A stretch of DNA of 39,493 bases, from assembly GCA_016793305.1 (NCBI GenBank), contig JAEUHU010000514.1, forward strand, positions 1-39,493, read 5' to 3'. How positions within the stretch are numbered: the first letter of the stretch is position 1; every line of letters starts with the position of its first letter. Shown here piece after piece: positions 21,577 through 30,604 of the stretch. The DNA comes from Planctomycetota bacterium (GTDB taxonomy: Bacteria > Planctomycetota > UBA1135 > UBA2386). The position numbers and the translations under genes were made by a program. The notes under the pieces are model-generated. The model was not told where the DNA came from, ran no database searches, and saw nothing but the letters and a program-made list of their open reading frames with translations.

Positions 21577-22601
21577 AGCTCCTCCCCGCGGCGATGGCGC
21601 GCCAGCAGCACGAGGAAGTAGGGTGCGCCGAACAGCGCGGTGACGACGCCCAGGCGCAGGTTCCAGTCGGGTGGCACCAGCCGGCACGCGAGGTCGCTGC
21701 CGACCAGCAGCACGGCGCCGAGCAACGCTGCGGTCGGCAGCAGCACACCGTGTGCTGGCCCGACCAGCAGGCGCGCCAGATGCGGCACCACGAGGCCGAC
21801 GAACGCGATGCCGCCGGTGTTCGCGACCGTCGCCGCGGTCAGGCCGCACGCGCACCACACGAGCCAGCGGCGAGCGCGCGCGGCGTCGACGCCGAGGCTG
21901 TGCGCGCTGTCGTCGTGCAGGGTCAGCAGGTCGAGTTCGCGCGCACGCGGCGCCACCAGCGCAGAGAACAGCACGAAGCCGCCGAGCGTGATCCACGCGT
22001 TCGCCCAGGTCCGGTCGTCGAGGCCGCCCATCAGCCAGAACAACACGCGCGAGCTCGCCGTGTAGTTGTCGTAGGTGAACGTCACGACGAACGCGGTCAG
22101 GGCGCCGACCAACGTGTGCAACGCGATGCCGGCGAGCAGCAGGGTCGCGACCTGGAAGCGGCCGTGGCTCTGCGCCAGCACGAACACGAGGCCGGTGACC
22201 ACGGTGGCCCCGAGCAGCGAGCCGAGCGGCACCATCAGCACGTGGGCCGCCGCCAAGCCGAAGACGATCGTCGAAGCACCGCCGAACGCCGCTCCCGCTG
22301 CGGTGCCGACGAGGTCCGGCGACGCGAGCGGGTTGCGGAACGTGGCCTGCATGACGGCCCCGGCGAGCGCCAGCGAGGCGCCGCCGAACATCGCCACCAA
22401 CAGGCGCGGCAGGCGCAACTGGCCGAACACGAACGCGTCGGCCGGTTCGATCGCCGGACCGCCGAACCCCGTGGCGAGCCATGCGAGGAACGTTCCCGGG
22501 CCCGGTGCCTGGCGCGCGAACACCAGGAAGGTGACCGCCAGCAGCAGCAGCGCCACCAGCAGCAGCAACGGCAGGCGTCGGCGGTTCACGGGCTCCCCCA
22601 T
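21573..22601 (-). CDS. ABC importer permease, FecCD family
   Basis: The 342-residue product has about ten hydrophobic segments and the FecCD signatures: QLRLPRLLVAMFGGASLALAG (given here split as QLRLPRLLVA and MFGGASLALAG), FRNPLASPDLVG, and near the end ANTGGIAFVGLVVPHLARLL containing the coupling-helix glycine. This is the membrane channel of a siderophore/heme/cobalamin importer. ATG 22601 overlaps the binding-protein gene by 16 bases. GTG 22589 (GTGA overlap, close to a GGGGGAG ribosome-binding site) is an alternative start that loses only four residues. Confidence 0.93.
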   Translation of the reverse strand: MGEPVNRRRLPLLLLVALLLLAVTFLVFARQAPGPGTFLAWLATGFGGPAIEPADAFVFGQLRLPRLLVAMFGGASLALAGAVMQATFRNPLASPDLVGTAAGAAFGGASTIVFGLAAAHVLMVPLGSLLGATVVTGLVFVLAQSHGRFQVATLLLAGIALHTLVGALTAFVVTFTYDNYTASSRVLFWLMGGLDDRTWANAWITLGGFVLFSALVAPRARELDLLTLHDDSAHSLGVDAARARRWLVWCACGLTAATVANTGGIAFVGLVVPHLARLLVGPAHGVLLPTAALLGAVLLVGSDLACRLVPPDWNLRLGVVTALFGAPYFLVLLARHRRGEEL

Positions 22602-23467
22602 TGCACGAGGCCGCGCTGCAGGAACTCGGCCGCTTCGACGAGGCGATGCGAGGTGGTGTTGAACAGCGGCCCCGGCACCGCCAGCACGCGGCCGCGCGCG
22701 ACGCAGCGCAGCAGCGGCAGTGCAGGGTGCTGGGCGATCCACGCCGGCATGCTGCCGCCGTCGCCGTTCACGACCAGGGCGTCCGGCTGCCAGCCGAGCA
22801 GCGCTTCGGCGTCGAGCTTGCGGAACGGGCCGACGCCGCGTTCGACCGCTTCGCACCGGGCGCCCGCCGCCTGCACGACCGCCGCGAACAAGGAGCCGCG
22901 GCCGTACGTGTGCAGGCCGCCGTCGAGGTTCATCACGCGCCACGCCGCGACGTCGGGAGCCTTGGTGGTGAGGTCGCGCAAGCGCGCACGCAGCCGTTCG
23001 ATCACCGCTGTGGCTTCGTTCTGACGGTGCACGACACGGCCGATGCGTTCGATGTTCGCAGCGATGTCGTCGAAGCTCGCCGGATCGGCGGTCACGACGA
23101 CCGGGATGTCGGCCTGGGCGAGCAGGGCCAGGGTCTCGGGCCGCGTGTAGGCGTCGCACAGCACGAGGTCCGGCCGCATCGCCAGCACCTGTTCGGCTTC
23201 GGCGCCGACCTTGGGCAGGTGCTCGACCTCGGTTGCCACCAGCGAGAAGCGCGGGTCGCTGGCGAGCACGTGCACGCCGGCGAGGCGCTCGGGCGGCAGG
23301 ATCTCGAGCAGCACCTCGGTCGCCAGCAGCGACGCGGCGACGATCCGCTGCGGCGGGGTCGCAGGCTGCCAGTCCACAGCCGCCCACGGGGCCGGGCGTG
23401 CGCAGGCCGCAATCAGGCTGCCGGCGACTGCGGCGAGCAAGCGGGGCGGCAGCGGATGGGAAGGCAC
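22586..23467 (-). CDS. Substrate-binding lipoprotein of the ABC importer (helical-backbone type)
   Basis: The 293-residue product has a lipobox SLIAAC (about residues 17-22), so it is anchored outside the membrane. Features of the helical-backbone binding family are present: PPQRIVAASLLATEVLLEIL, GAEAEQVLAMRPDLVLCD with the D-L-V motif, and the later WQPDALVVNGDGG. This family carries iron-siderophores, heme or cobalamin to FecCD permeases. Gene order is binding protein, permease, ATPase with overlaps throughout. The start is a GTG. No B12 or other riboswitch-like structure was seen in the 78-base gap upstream (23468-23545). Confidence 0.88.
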   Translation of the reverse strand: MPSHPLPPRLLAAVAGSLIAACARPAPWAAVDWQPATPPQRIVAASLLATEVLLEILPPERLAGVHVLASDPRFSLVATEVEHLPKVGAEAEQVLAMRPDLVLCDAYTRPETLALLAQADIPVVVTADPASFDDIAANIERIGRVVHRQNEATAVIERLRARLRDLTTKAPDVAAWRVMNLDGGLHTYGRGSLFAAVVQAAGARCEAVERGVGPFRKLDAEALLGWQPDALVVNGDGGSMPAWIAQHPALPLLRCVARGRVLAVPGPLFNTTSHRLVEAAEFLQRGLVQWGSP

Positions 23468-23545
23468 GTGGTCATCATGGCCGCGACGAGCAACGGAGCA
23501 ACGACACAGAACCTACCGACTGGGGGCCTGAGCGATGTCCCATGG

Positions 23546-24085
23546 CTACTTGGTCGCAAAGCTCACCACGTCCCAGGGGATGGCACCATCGATCCATTTC
23601 CCCGAGGGGAGCGGATAGAGAACTCGGACGCCCATCCCAGGCTCGTTTCCCTTGCAGCTCGAGTTGAGCAGAACGCCTTCGAAGGCCGGAGCCTTCAGTA
23701 CGACACCGAACCACAACAGCCTATCGCCGAAGCCAGCAGGAGGAGCGATCGTCAGTTGCAGGAACTCACCTTCGAGATCCCGTGCCGCGACAGCGGGTCG
23801 AACCTGCCCGTCGGAGAACACGTAGTCCTGCATCACCAACGGATCGCCCTGGAGTTTCGGAGAGCGACAACAACGAACATCGATGTCGAAGTCCCTCCAC
23901 GAGCTGCTCCGACCCCTCTTTCGCTCTGACACCAGGGTCCCCTTCCCAGCGGCGTCCAGCCAAGTGAGATCGGCCGCGTTCACAGTCCTACTGTTCGCAC
24001 CGGCTGAGGTCGTGCACGCGGCTACTACCGGAGTGAGCAACGCAAGGAACAGGCTCCGGGTCGTCGTCGTTCTCTGCATGGTCAT
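23546..24085 (-). CDS. Lipoprotein of unknown function
   Basis: The 179-residue product starts MTMQRTTTTR (the second ATG two codons in is also possible), followed by a hydrophobic stretch and a lipobox VAAC (about residues 21-24). The mature part is beta-rich with WLDAAGK, a Cys pair in DVRCCRSPKL, a middle segment LEGEFLQLTIAPPAGFGD and a C-terminal WIDGAIPWDVV. No family was recognised. Codon use is less strictly G/C-ending than in the following 15 kb operon, though like the 1.3-18 kb part of the window. The gaps on both sides (23468-23545, 24086-24159) show no clear promoter or terminator. Confidence 0.65.
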   Translation of the reverse strand: MTMQRTTTTRSLFLALLTPVVAACTTSAGANSRTVNAADLTWLDAAGKGTLVSERKRGRSSSWRDFDIDVRCCRSPKLQGDPLVMQDYVFSDGQVRPAVAARDLEGEFLQLTIAPPAGFGDRLLWFGVVLKAPAFEGVLLNSSCKGNEPGMGVRVLYPLPSGKWIDGAIPWDVVSFATK

Positions 24086-24159
24086 GGCATGACTCTATCT
24101 GCCGCGTTCCCAGCGACTCCTGCGGTGCGACCTGTCGACTCCGGCGGAGGCGACCACAC

Positions 24160-25272
24160 TCACCGCCGCGCGACCACCAGCCGCGTCACCTGCCCGAGCG
24201 CATCGAAGTGCACGTGCAGCCCCGGCACCGTCCAGCTGACCTCGCTGTCGTCGAAGTCCTTCGCCGCCTTGCCGAGCTTCTTCTTCACCTCGGCGCGCGC
24301 CATACCGAGCGTGATGCCCTCCTTCGAGCGGCCACCGAAGCACGCGCGCGTGAACACCGTGTTGAGCACGCCATCCTGCGCGAAGTTGCAGGTGATCCCA
24401 CCGCGATAGGACACGTTGCGATTGGGGCCGGTCGGCACGTCTTCGAGCGGGGCACCGAGCACCTTGTCGACGTCGGCGCGTGCACTCGTGCCGACCGCGA
24501 GCCCAGCCGGGCCGACGCCCGCTTCGAGCACGAGCGCCTTCGACGCCGGATCCACCACCGCCCGCGCCTGCTCGGGCTTCGGCGGCTTCTTCGGCAGGTC
24601 GAGGCCGAGTTCGGGGCTCGTGATCGCGTAGGCCCCATCGGCACCGAACGCGACCGTCAGCGTCCAGCGCCGCGAGGCCGTGAACTGCACCTTGTCGAAG
24701 AGCGCACGGTCGTCGCCGTAGGCCTGCAGCATGTGGAACAGCCGGTTCTCCGCGAACGGCCATGCCGCCCCCGCCGCCTCGCCCGGCAGCTCGCCGAAGC
24801 CGATCTCGTACTCCTTGACCACCTCGCGCCGGTGCGCACCACGCAACCCGAAGCTGCCGAAGTGCTGGTCCGGACTCTTCAGCGCCCCACCCTGCGTCTT
24901 GAAGGCCTCGACCTGGTAGGTGACCTTCTCCTCGGGAGAGCCGTCCTTCGTCGCCCACGTGCGCTCGACCTTGCGGATGCGCTGCAGCATCCAGGCGCGG
25001 TCGCCGAACGCCTCCTCGGTCGACTTGTAGAACACGTAGAACAGCCGGCCATCCTTGCAGGCCCAGGCCGCCAGCGGGTTGTCGGGCTTCTGCAGGTCGA
25101 GGCCCACCTTCGCGGCCTCCTTGGCGAGGTCGCCGGGGTCGCCGCGCAGCCCGTCGAGCAGGGGATGCAGCCGCAGCTGCGGCGGGCTGGCCGTGGCTGG
25201 GGCCTGGGCGAAAGCACTGGTCGCCGCGGCGAACCACGCGAGGACGAACGAACGAGCGGGCGAGTTGCGCAT
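24160..25272 (-). CDS. Secreted protein of unknown function, last gene of the HtrA/VWA operon
   Basis: The 370-residue product has a signal peptide (FVLAWFAAATSAFA, cleavage after AQA). The mature part has a helical half (KEAAKVGLDLQKPDNPLAAW; DRAWMLQRIRKVERTWA) and a beta half. Near the C-terminus two similar segments, about KVLGAPLEDVPTGPNRNVSY and VKKKLGKAAKDFDDSEVSW, look like small repeated modules in which a short helix is followed by a strand, as in SmpA/BamE-like or PepSY-like repeats; this is a guess from pattern. It lies 35 bases after the second pseudo-protease gene, on the same strand. Confidence 0.7.
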   Translation of the reverse strand: MRNSPARSFVLAWFAAATSAFAQAPATASPPQLRLHPLLDGLRGDPGDLAKEAAKVGLDLQKPDNPLAAWACKDGRLFYVFYKSTEEAFGDRAWMLQRIRKVERTWATKDGSPEEKVTYQVEAFKTQGGALKSPDQHFGSFGLRGAHRREVVKEYEIGFGELPGEAAGAAWPFAENRLFHMLQAYGDDRALFDKVQFTASRRWTLTVAFGADGAYAITSPELGLDLPKKPPKPEQARAVVDPASKALVLEAGVGPAGLAVGTSARADVDKVLGAPLEDVPTGPNRNVSYRGGITCNFAQDGVLNTVFTRACFGGRSKEGITLGMARAEVKKKLGKAAKDFDDSEVSWTVPGLHVHFDALGQVTRLVVARR

Positions 25273-25307
25273 GGGACGCGTGCGACGGGGAACCTGGTCG
25301 AGTCCTT

Positions 25308-26552
25308 TCAGCGACCTTCGGGCTTGCGCAGCGGCGGGAAGCTCGGCGCCTGTTCCTGGTCCTTGCTGCCCTTCTGCTCGGACCACGGCGCGTCGAGCAG
25401 CTTGAACGGCCCGAACCGGAGCGCTTCGTCGCCACGCTGCACCTGCAGCGACACGAAGTCGCCGCCGAGACGCGCGTTGACCAGCATCTGCAGGTGCGGC
25501 CCGTTCTTGACCGCGATGCCGTCGACCGCGGTCACGACATCGCCGGCCTTCACCTCGGCCTTCGCCGCGGCCCCGGACTCGCTGATCGACGCGATCTTGG
25601 CCCCAGGCCCGAGGAACGAAGGGTCGAGCCGCACGCCGAGCCAGCCGCGCTGCAGGATCGCGCCGTCCTGCATGCGCGCGAGCAGCGGCTCGATGTCGGC
25701 GAGCGTCGTCGCGAAGCCGATGCCGGAGTCGTACCACTCGACGCCGGCGTTGCGTCCGGACGGCGACAGCGGCACCGCGATGCCGAGCAGCCGCCCTTCG
25801 AGGTCGATCACCGGACCGCCGTAGTTGGCCGGCGACGTGTAGGCGTCGATCTGCAGCGCGCGGCCGAACAGGCGGCGTTTCGCGCTGACGATGCCGAGGT
25901 GCACCGTCGGCTCGTCGACCGCGAACGTGCGCCCGAGGGCACACGCCCATTGCCCGACCTGCACCTCGTCTGGGTGCAGCAGGGTCGGCACCGGCAGGTC
26001 GCGGGCGGGGATCTTCACGAGTGCTATACCGCGACTCGTGTCCTCGCCGACGCGTTCGGCGCGGAACGTGCCGCGGCCCGGCACCGTGACCAGCACCGTG
26101 GTCGGATCGAGGTTGAGGGCGAAGCGCGACACCACGATCCAGCCGTCGCTGCGGATCACCACGCCGGTCGTGCGGCCCTGCGCCTGCGCGAAGCCCGGCG
26201 CCACCAACGGCAGGTCCTGCTTCTCGTCCTTGCCGTCCTTCTCCCCCTTGGGTTCCTTGCCGTCCTTCGGTTCGCCTTCCTTCTCGTCGGGCTCGGCCTG
26301 CTTCTTCGGCCGTTCCTTCGGCTTCGGCGGCGCGTCGCCGTCGAACTCGCCGTCCTCGCCCATCACCCGCCGCGTGCCGCCGAACGTCTCCACGGTCACC
26401 GTCCACGGCGCCGCGCGCGAGATCGCTGCCTGCAGCACCGGTTCGAGCCGCACGAACTCGTCGGGATCGACCGCCGGTGCCTGCGCGGGCAATGCCGCGA
26501 GCAACAGCCACGCCGACGCGAGCGAACGCAGCACGCACGCAGAACGGTTCAC
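25308..26552 (-). CDS. HtrA-like protein lacking all three catalytic residues, with PDZ domain (pseudoprotease)
   Basis: The 414-residue product has a signal peptide, then a Lys/Glu/Asp-rich linker (about 75-112) before a trypsin-like domain and a PDZ domain (about 300-385, GVRLDPSFLGPGAK...AAAKAEVKAGDVVTAVDGI). When the motifs are lined up with the intact protease encoded two genes upstream, His is replaced by Phe144 (VVSRFAL versus LTNFHVV), Asp by Gly175 (SRGIALV versus GSDLAVL) and Ser by Tyr244 (PANYGGPV versus PGNSGGPL). The fold signatures are kept but catalysis is very unlikely. A binding or regulatory role, or a decoy for the active enzyme, is possible. GTG 26552 overlaps the previous stop (GTGA). 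Confidence 0.85.
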   Translation of the reverse strand: MNRSACVLRSLASAWLLLAALPAQAPAVDPDEFVRLEPVLQAAISRAAPWTVTVETFGGTRRVMGEDGEFDGDAPPKPKERPKKQAEPDEKEGEPKDGKEPKGEKDGKDEKQDLPLVAPGFAQAQGRTTGVVIRSDGWIVVSRFALNLDPTTVLVTVPGRGTFRAERVGEDTSRGIALVKIPARDLPVPTLLHPDEVQVGQWACALGRTFAVDEPTVHLGIVSAKRRLFGRALQIDAYTSPANYGGPVIDLEGRLLGIAVPLSPSGRNAGVEWYDSGIGFATTLADIEPLLARMQDGAILQRGWLGVRLDPSFLGPGAKIASISESGAAAKAEVKAGDVVTAVDGIAVKNGPHLQMLVNARLGGDFVSLQVQRGDEALRFGPFKLLDAPWSEQKGSKDQEQAPSFPPLRKPEGR

Positions 26553-27610
26553 TTGGCCGGCTCCTTGGCGAGTTCGACCTCGCCGGTCAGCACCTCGGTG
26601 CCGCGCTTCCACGTCACCTTGACCTTCTGGCCGGCGCCGAACTTGCCGAGCACCTCGCGGAACTCGCGGCACGTGCGCACCGAGAAGTCGTCGAGGCGCA
26701 CGATCATGTCGTCGTTGCGCAGCCCGAGCTGGGCGGCCGGCGAGTTGGGCAGCACCCGTTCGACGTAGGCGGGCGGCGACTGGCGGCCGGCCTGTTCGAA
26801 CAGCACGGCTCCGAACCACGCCTTCTCCTTGGTGGTCACGACCTCCGCGCGCGGCTTGCCGTGGATACGTTCTTCGAGATACGGCAGCAGGTCGCGGGTC
26901 GGGATCGCCGCCGACAGCATGGTGTTGGTCTCCTTGCTGTCGAGCAGCCGCAGGTTGAGCCCGATCCAGCGGCCGTCGATCGTGAACAGGCCGCCACCCT
27001 GGTGGCCTGGATTGTTGCACGCGTCGGTCAGGATCACGTCGCCGTCGTACTTCACGTCGCTCATCCGGTAGCGCAGCGCCGTGTTGGCGCGGCCGACCAC
27101 GACCCCGAACGTCGCACTGAGCTTCTCGGAAAACTCCGCGAGCCGGAAGCAGTTGCCGATCGACACGACGAACTGCCCGGAGCGGAACGTCGCCTGCTCG
27201 GCGCTCGGTGGCCACAGCGGCTGCAAGCCACCGGCGACCGCACTCGGATCGATCTTCAGCAGACGCACGCCGAGCTTCGGGTCGGGCGGCAGCACCTCCG
27301 CCTGGTGCACCGAGCCGTCGAACAGCACGACGCGCGTGCGCCCCGGCTGCAGCATGATCTGGTCGAGGGTCAGCACATGGCCTTCCTTGCTGACGATCAC
27401 GCCGGTGGCGAACGCTTCGATCGTCGCCAGGCCCGACGCACCGTGCACCTTGACGAGGCTGGGCAGCACTGCGTCGATGGTGCGCTCGACCTGCGTCAGC
27501 GGCCGCCGCTGCTCGAACGAATAGGCCTTGCCAAAGTCCTGGACCTGGGCCGGCAGGGCGATGGCGAGCAGCAGGGCGACGCCGACCAGCCGAACGAACG
27601 TGTGGGTCAT
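26549..27610 (-). CDS. HtrA-like protein lacking catalytic residues, with PDZ domain (second pseudoprotease)
   Basis: The 353-residue product has a signal peptide (LVGVALLLAIALPAQ), a trypsin-like domain and a PDZ-like end (RVLPNSPAAQLGLRNDDMIV, about 270-345). Matched to the active neighbour, His is Gln84 (VLTLDQIM versus VLTNFHVV), Asp is Gly114 (DPKLGVRLLKI versus DPGSDLAVLRI) and Ser is Gln204 (NPGHQGGGL versus NPGNSGGPL). Overall trypsin-fold signatures such as IGN and SATFGVVVG remain. It therefore cannot be a normal serine protease. Start ATG 27610 overlaps the active protease's stop (ATGA), and its stop overlaps the next pseudoprotease's start (GTGA), so the three are translated in a fixed ratio. 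Confidence 0.87.
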   Translation of the reverse strand: MTHTFVRLVGVALLLAIALPAQVQDFGKAYSFEQRRPLTQVERTIDAVLPSLVKVHGASGLATIEAFATGVIVSKEGHVLTLDQIMLQPGRTRVVLFDGSVHQAEVLPPDPKLGVRLLKIDPSAVAGGLQPLWPPSAEQATFRSGQFVVSIGNCFRLAEFSEKLSATFGVVVGRANTALRYRMSDVKYDGDVILTDACNNPGHQGGGLFTIDGRWIGLNLRLLDSKETNTMLSAAIPTRDLLPYLEERIHGKPRAEVVTTKEKAWFGAVLFEQAGRQSPPAYVERVLPNSPAAQLGLRNDDMIVRLDDFSVRTCREFREVLGKFGAGQKVKVTWKRGTEVLTGEVELAKEPAK

Positions 27611-29328
27611 GCATCCCTCCGGAACCACGCTTCGTCGACCGGACCGGTGCGCCGTGGCGAAGCGCTCCAAGCCGGCTCCAGCACGCCGTCCTTGACCACG
27701 CGCAGCTGGTCGCCGCGCACGTGCCACTCGACGCGCGCCCGCAGCAGCGGGTCGCGGAACGCGCAACCGGCCGGGGTGCCGTCGTGGAAGAACCAGGCTT
27801 CGCACTCGCCGTCGCCGGGCAGTTCGAAGCGCAACGCCGGCGCGCCGAACACGTGCGCGCCGCCGAGCAGCACCGCCTTGTGCAGGCGTTCCGCGCGCTG
27901 GGCGAGCGGCCAGAGCAGCGGGTTGGCGAGCGCTTCGCGGCGCAACCGTTCGGCTTCGTCGGCGGTCGGCTCGCGCAGCTCCTCGCCCACGCGCACGAAG
28001 GCGCGGCCGGGCGCTTGCAGCACCAGCACGCGATCCGGCAGCTCGAGCCGCAGCCGCTCGCCGTGGGCGAAAGCCTGCAGCTTGCTGCCGTCGGGCGCGA
28101 TGCGCTGCCAGTGCACGGCGGCGAGCTGCTCCTCGACAGGTGCCCAACTGGCGACCAGGGCCGCAGCCGCACGACGCCGTTCGGCGCGGCTGGCGAGGCG
28201 GCCTTCGGCGCCGTCGCGGCTCGAGCCGGTGTCGAGTCGCGCCAACGTCAGCGTCACCTTGCACTCGTCGCCGAACGAGCCGTCGTCGCGCCGCGGGCGG
28301 TGCCAGAGCGTCGTCCACGCACCGGCCGGCAGCACGCCGACCAACGTCGCCAGTTGGTTCGCCGAACGGATCTCGGTGCCGTCGAAGCGCGTGATCTCGT
28401 CGCCGAGCCCGACGCCCTGCGCCGCGGCGACCGAGTCGCGGAACATCTGCTGCACGAACACCCCGCGCTGGGCCGCGGCATCGCCACTGGCGGGCGCGTT
28501 CATGAACGACGCGCTGAGGTCGAGCGTGCCGTGCTCGGCGTGGCGACCGGCCAGCAGGTCACCGAGGAAGTTGGCGATCTGGTTGCTCGCGATCGCGAAG
28601 CCGACGCCGACGTTGACGCGGCCGCGGTCGCCGATCGAGATGCGGCCGTTGATGCCGACGATGGCGCCGCTCTCGTCGAACAGCGGGCCGCCGCTGTTGC
28701 CCGGGTTGACCGGCGCGTCGACCTGGATGCAGTCGGGGTAGACCATCACGCGCTGGCCCTGCCCTTCCTGGTAGCGATGCGTGCCGGAGACGATCCCGAA
28801 CGTCACCGTCGGCGTGAAGTCGGTCGCCAGCAGGAACGGGTTGCCCATCGCGAACACCGTCTCGCCGACCAGGAGCCGGTCGCTGTCGCCGAGCCGGCAG
28901 AACGGGAACGTCTGGCCGTCGTGCTTCGGCACGATGCGCAGCACGGCGAGGTCGCTGCCAGGATCGATGCCGAGCACGATCGCTTCGTAGAGCTCGCCGT
29001 CGGGCAGGCCGACCTTGCGATTCTTGTAGTGGGCCGCCCCTAGCGGCAGGTGCTCGTCGCGCCACGCCTGGAGCAGGAGCGGCGGCAGCTTCGGCTCCTT
29101 CGGGCGATGGCCCTTGTCCGGCGCGCCGACCACGTGGAAGTTCGTCAGCACGTAGCCGTGCGGATGGATCACCACGCCGCTGCCGCCACCCGGCTCGTCC
29201 ATCGCCATCACCGAGCAGACCGCCGGCGCACAGCGGGCGACCACCGCGACGCGGCGCGCTTCGTCGGCGCGCACTTGGGCCAGCGGATCCTGGATCGAGC
29301 CGGTGATGGCGAGCAGGAGGGCGATCAT
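27607..29328 (-). CDS. Catalytically intact S1C serine protease (HtrA/DegP-like) with extra C-terminal domain
   Basis: The 573-residue product has a short signal-like N-terminus (LLLAITGS) and the intact HtrA triad: His65 in LTNFHVV, Asp126 in PGSDLAVL and Ser212 in VNPGNSGGPL. A PDZ-like region follows (SVAAAQGVGLGDEITRFDGT, about 330-400). The last 180 residues form an additional Arg/Glu-rich domain without a recognised family. Such proteases degrade or chaperone misfolded envelope proteins. The catalytic site is complete, in contrast to the two following paralogues, so this is the likely enzyme of the set. ATG 29328 lies 52 bases after the NPCBM gene stop; a possible earlier start is not supported. 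Confidence 0.92.
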   Translation of the reverse strand: MIALLLAITGSIQDPLAQVRADEARRVAVVARCAPAVCSVMAMDEPGGGSGVVIHPHGYVLTNFHVVGAPDKGHRPKEPKLPPLLLQAWRDEHLPLGAAHYKNRKVGLPDGELYEAIVLGIDPGSDLAVLRIVPKHDGQTFPFCRLGDSDRLLVGETVFAMGNPFLLATDFTPTVTFGIVSGTHRYQEGQGQRVMVYPDCIQVDAPVNPGNSGGPLFDESGAIVGINGRISIGDRGRVNVGVGFAIASNQIANFLGDLLAGRHAEHGTLDLSASFMNAPASGDAAAQRGVFVQQMFRDSVAAAQGVGLGDEITRFDGTEIRSANQLATLVGVLPAGAWTTLWHRPRRDDGSFGDECKVTLTLARLDTGSSRDGAEGRLASRAERRRAAAALVASWAPVEEQLAAVHWQRIAPDGSKLQAFAHGERLRLELPDRVLVLQAPGRAFVRVGEELREPTADEAERLRREALANPLLWPLAQRAERLHKAVLLGGAHVFGAPALRFELPGDGECEAWFFHDGTPAGCAFRDPLLRARVEWHVRGDQLRVVKDGVLEPAWSASPRRTGPVDEAWFRRDA

Positions 29329-29380
29329 GGGGCGGAGGTTCTCGGTCGGCTCGACGCTGCGGGACCTCGCGGTCCCGACG

Positions 29381-30604
29381 TCACTGCTGCAGCACGCGCG
29401 CGTCGGCGAACACGCAATGGTCGCCGAGGTCGAAGTTCTTGCCGAAGTCGACCTCGATGGCGAACCGCTGCGCCTTCTGCAGCGGCACACGGATCGGTTC
29501 GGGCGGCAACCCGCGCGTCTTCGCCGCCGATTCGAACGCGACCACGCCGTCGACCAGCACACGGAACACCGCGTGCGCCTCGGGGCCACCGCGGTCGTCG
29601 ATGCCGATCACCGCTTCGAACACGTCGAAGCGGCCACCGAGCTCGTAGTCGAGGCGCGTGCGCGGCACGAGGCCGATGCCGCGGGCGAACACGGCGCCGC
29701 CGATGCGGAAGCCGGGGCCGCCGAGGCTCTTGTCGTAGGTCGGTTCCCAGGTGCGGTCGAACGCCGGCGTCTGGGTGACCTTCGCCGGCAGGTCGCCGAG
29801 CCAGGCGAGGCGATCGCTCTGCACCGACAGGCGCAGCAGCTGGTTGCCGGGCACCACGACCTCGACGCCTTCGTCGAGGCGGCAGCGCACGGTGGTCGCG
29901 TCGAGGCCGAGCAGGCGACCTTCGAAGACCTCGCCGCGGCGCAGTTCGACGCGCGTGCGCGGCCTGGGCTGGCGGTCGGGAGCCAACCCGGTGTTGGCGC
30001 CGAACACGATCGCAGCGACGCCCTTCAGGTCGAACTCGTAGGCTTCGCCGCGCAACAGGAAGTCGACTCCGTCGGCGCGCACCCCGGTGATCGTCACCGA
30101 AGAGCGCTGCTGCTTGCCGCCCTGCACGACGTAGAGCAGGTCGTCGTTCGCGGCCGGCTTGGCGAGATCGTCGCGGAAGAGCCGCGGTTCGGGGCGTTCG
30201 AGCCCGCCCTGGCGCAGCGCGCGCACGGTGGCGAGCGGGAACTCGAGCTGCAGGCGCGACGAGGTCTCGACGACGACGCGCGCCGGCTTGCCTTCGGCTG
30301 CCGGCGCGCCGGAGAACTTCACGACCGGCAGTTCGGCGCCCGAACGCAGCCACAGGCGATGCGGTGCTTCGAGCCGTTCGGCGACCACGCCCGTCGGTTC
30401 GAACGTCGCGAACTCGTCGACCGGAAGAGTCGTGGTGCCCGTGGCGTTCGTCAGCGTGGCCTTGCCGTCGCCGTCGACCACCAACGTCCCCGACAGGGTC
30501 CTACCGTCGACCGTGCGCAGGGCGCCGGCGAGCCCGTCCTGGGCCAGCAGCGACGCGGCGAACAGGCAGGCCGCAGCGCCGCGGAGAACGCGGGGCAGGG
30601 TCAC
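29381..30604 (-). CDS. Secreted NPCBM-domain protein
   Basis: The 407-residue product has a signal peptide (LRGAAACLFAASLLA). Two beta-rich segments with DGR-type turns follow (residues 30-250, some similar to each other, such as LRTVDGRTLSGTL and ELRRGEVFEGRLL). A C-terminal NPCBM (putative carbohydrate-binding) domain from about 290 has FARGIGLVPRTRLDYELGG and FEAVIGIDD, and RVLVDGVVAFES. NPCBM domains bind glycans in glycosidases and are frequent in planctomycete secreted proteins; here no hydrolase domain is fused. The GTG start overlaps the TPR gene stop (GTGA at 30601-30604). It sits just upstream of the active HtrA gene. Confidence 0.8.
   Translation of the reverse strand: MTLPRVLRGAAACLFAASLLAQDGLAGALRTVDGRTLSGTLVVDGDGKATLTNATGTTTLPVDEFATFEPTGVVAERLEAPHRLWLRSGAELPVVKFSGAPAAEGKPARVVVETSSRLQLEFPLATVRALRQGGLERPEPRLFRDDLAKPAANDDLLYVVQGGKQQRSSVTITGVRADGVDFLLRGEAYEFDLKGVAAIVFGANTGLAPDRQPRPRTRVELRRGEVFEGRLLGLDATTVRCRLDEGVEVVVPGNQLLRLSVQSDRLAWLGDLPAKVTQTPAFDRTWEPTYDKSLGGPGFRIGGAVFARGIGLVPRTRLDYELGGRFDVFEAVIGIDDRGGPEAHAVFRVLVDGVVAFESAAKTRGLPPEPIRVPLQKAQRFAIEVDFGKNFDLGDHCVFADARVLQQ

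Noticed and set aside
23468..23545. Cobalamin riboswitch for the ABC importer
   Set aside because: The gap is far shorter than a B12 riboswitch and shows no long pairing; no B12-box-like sequence was seen.
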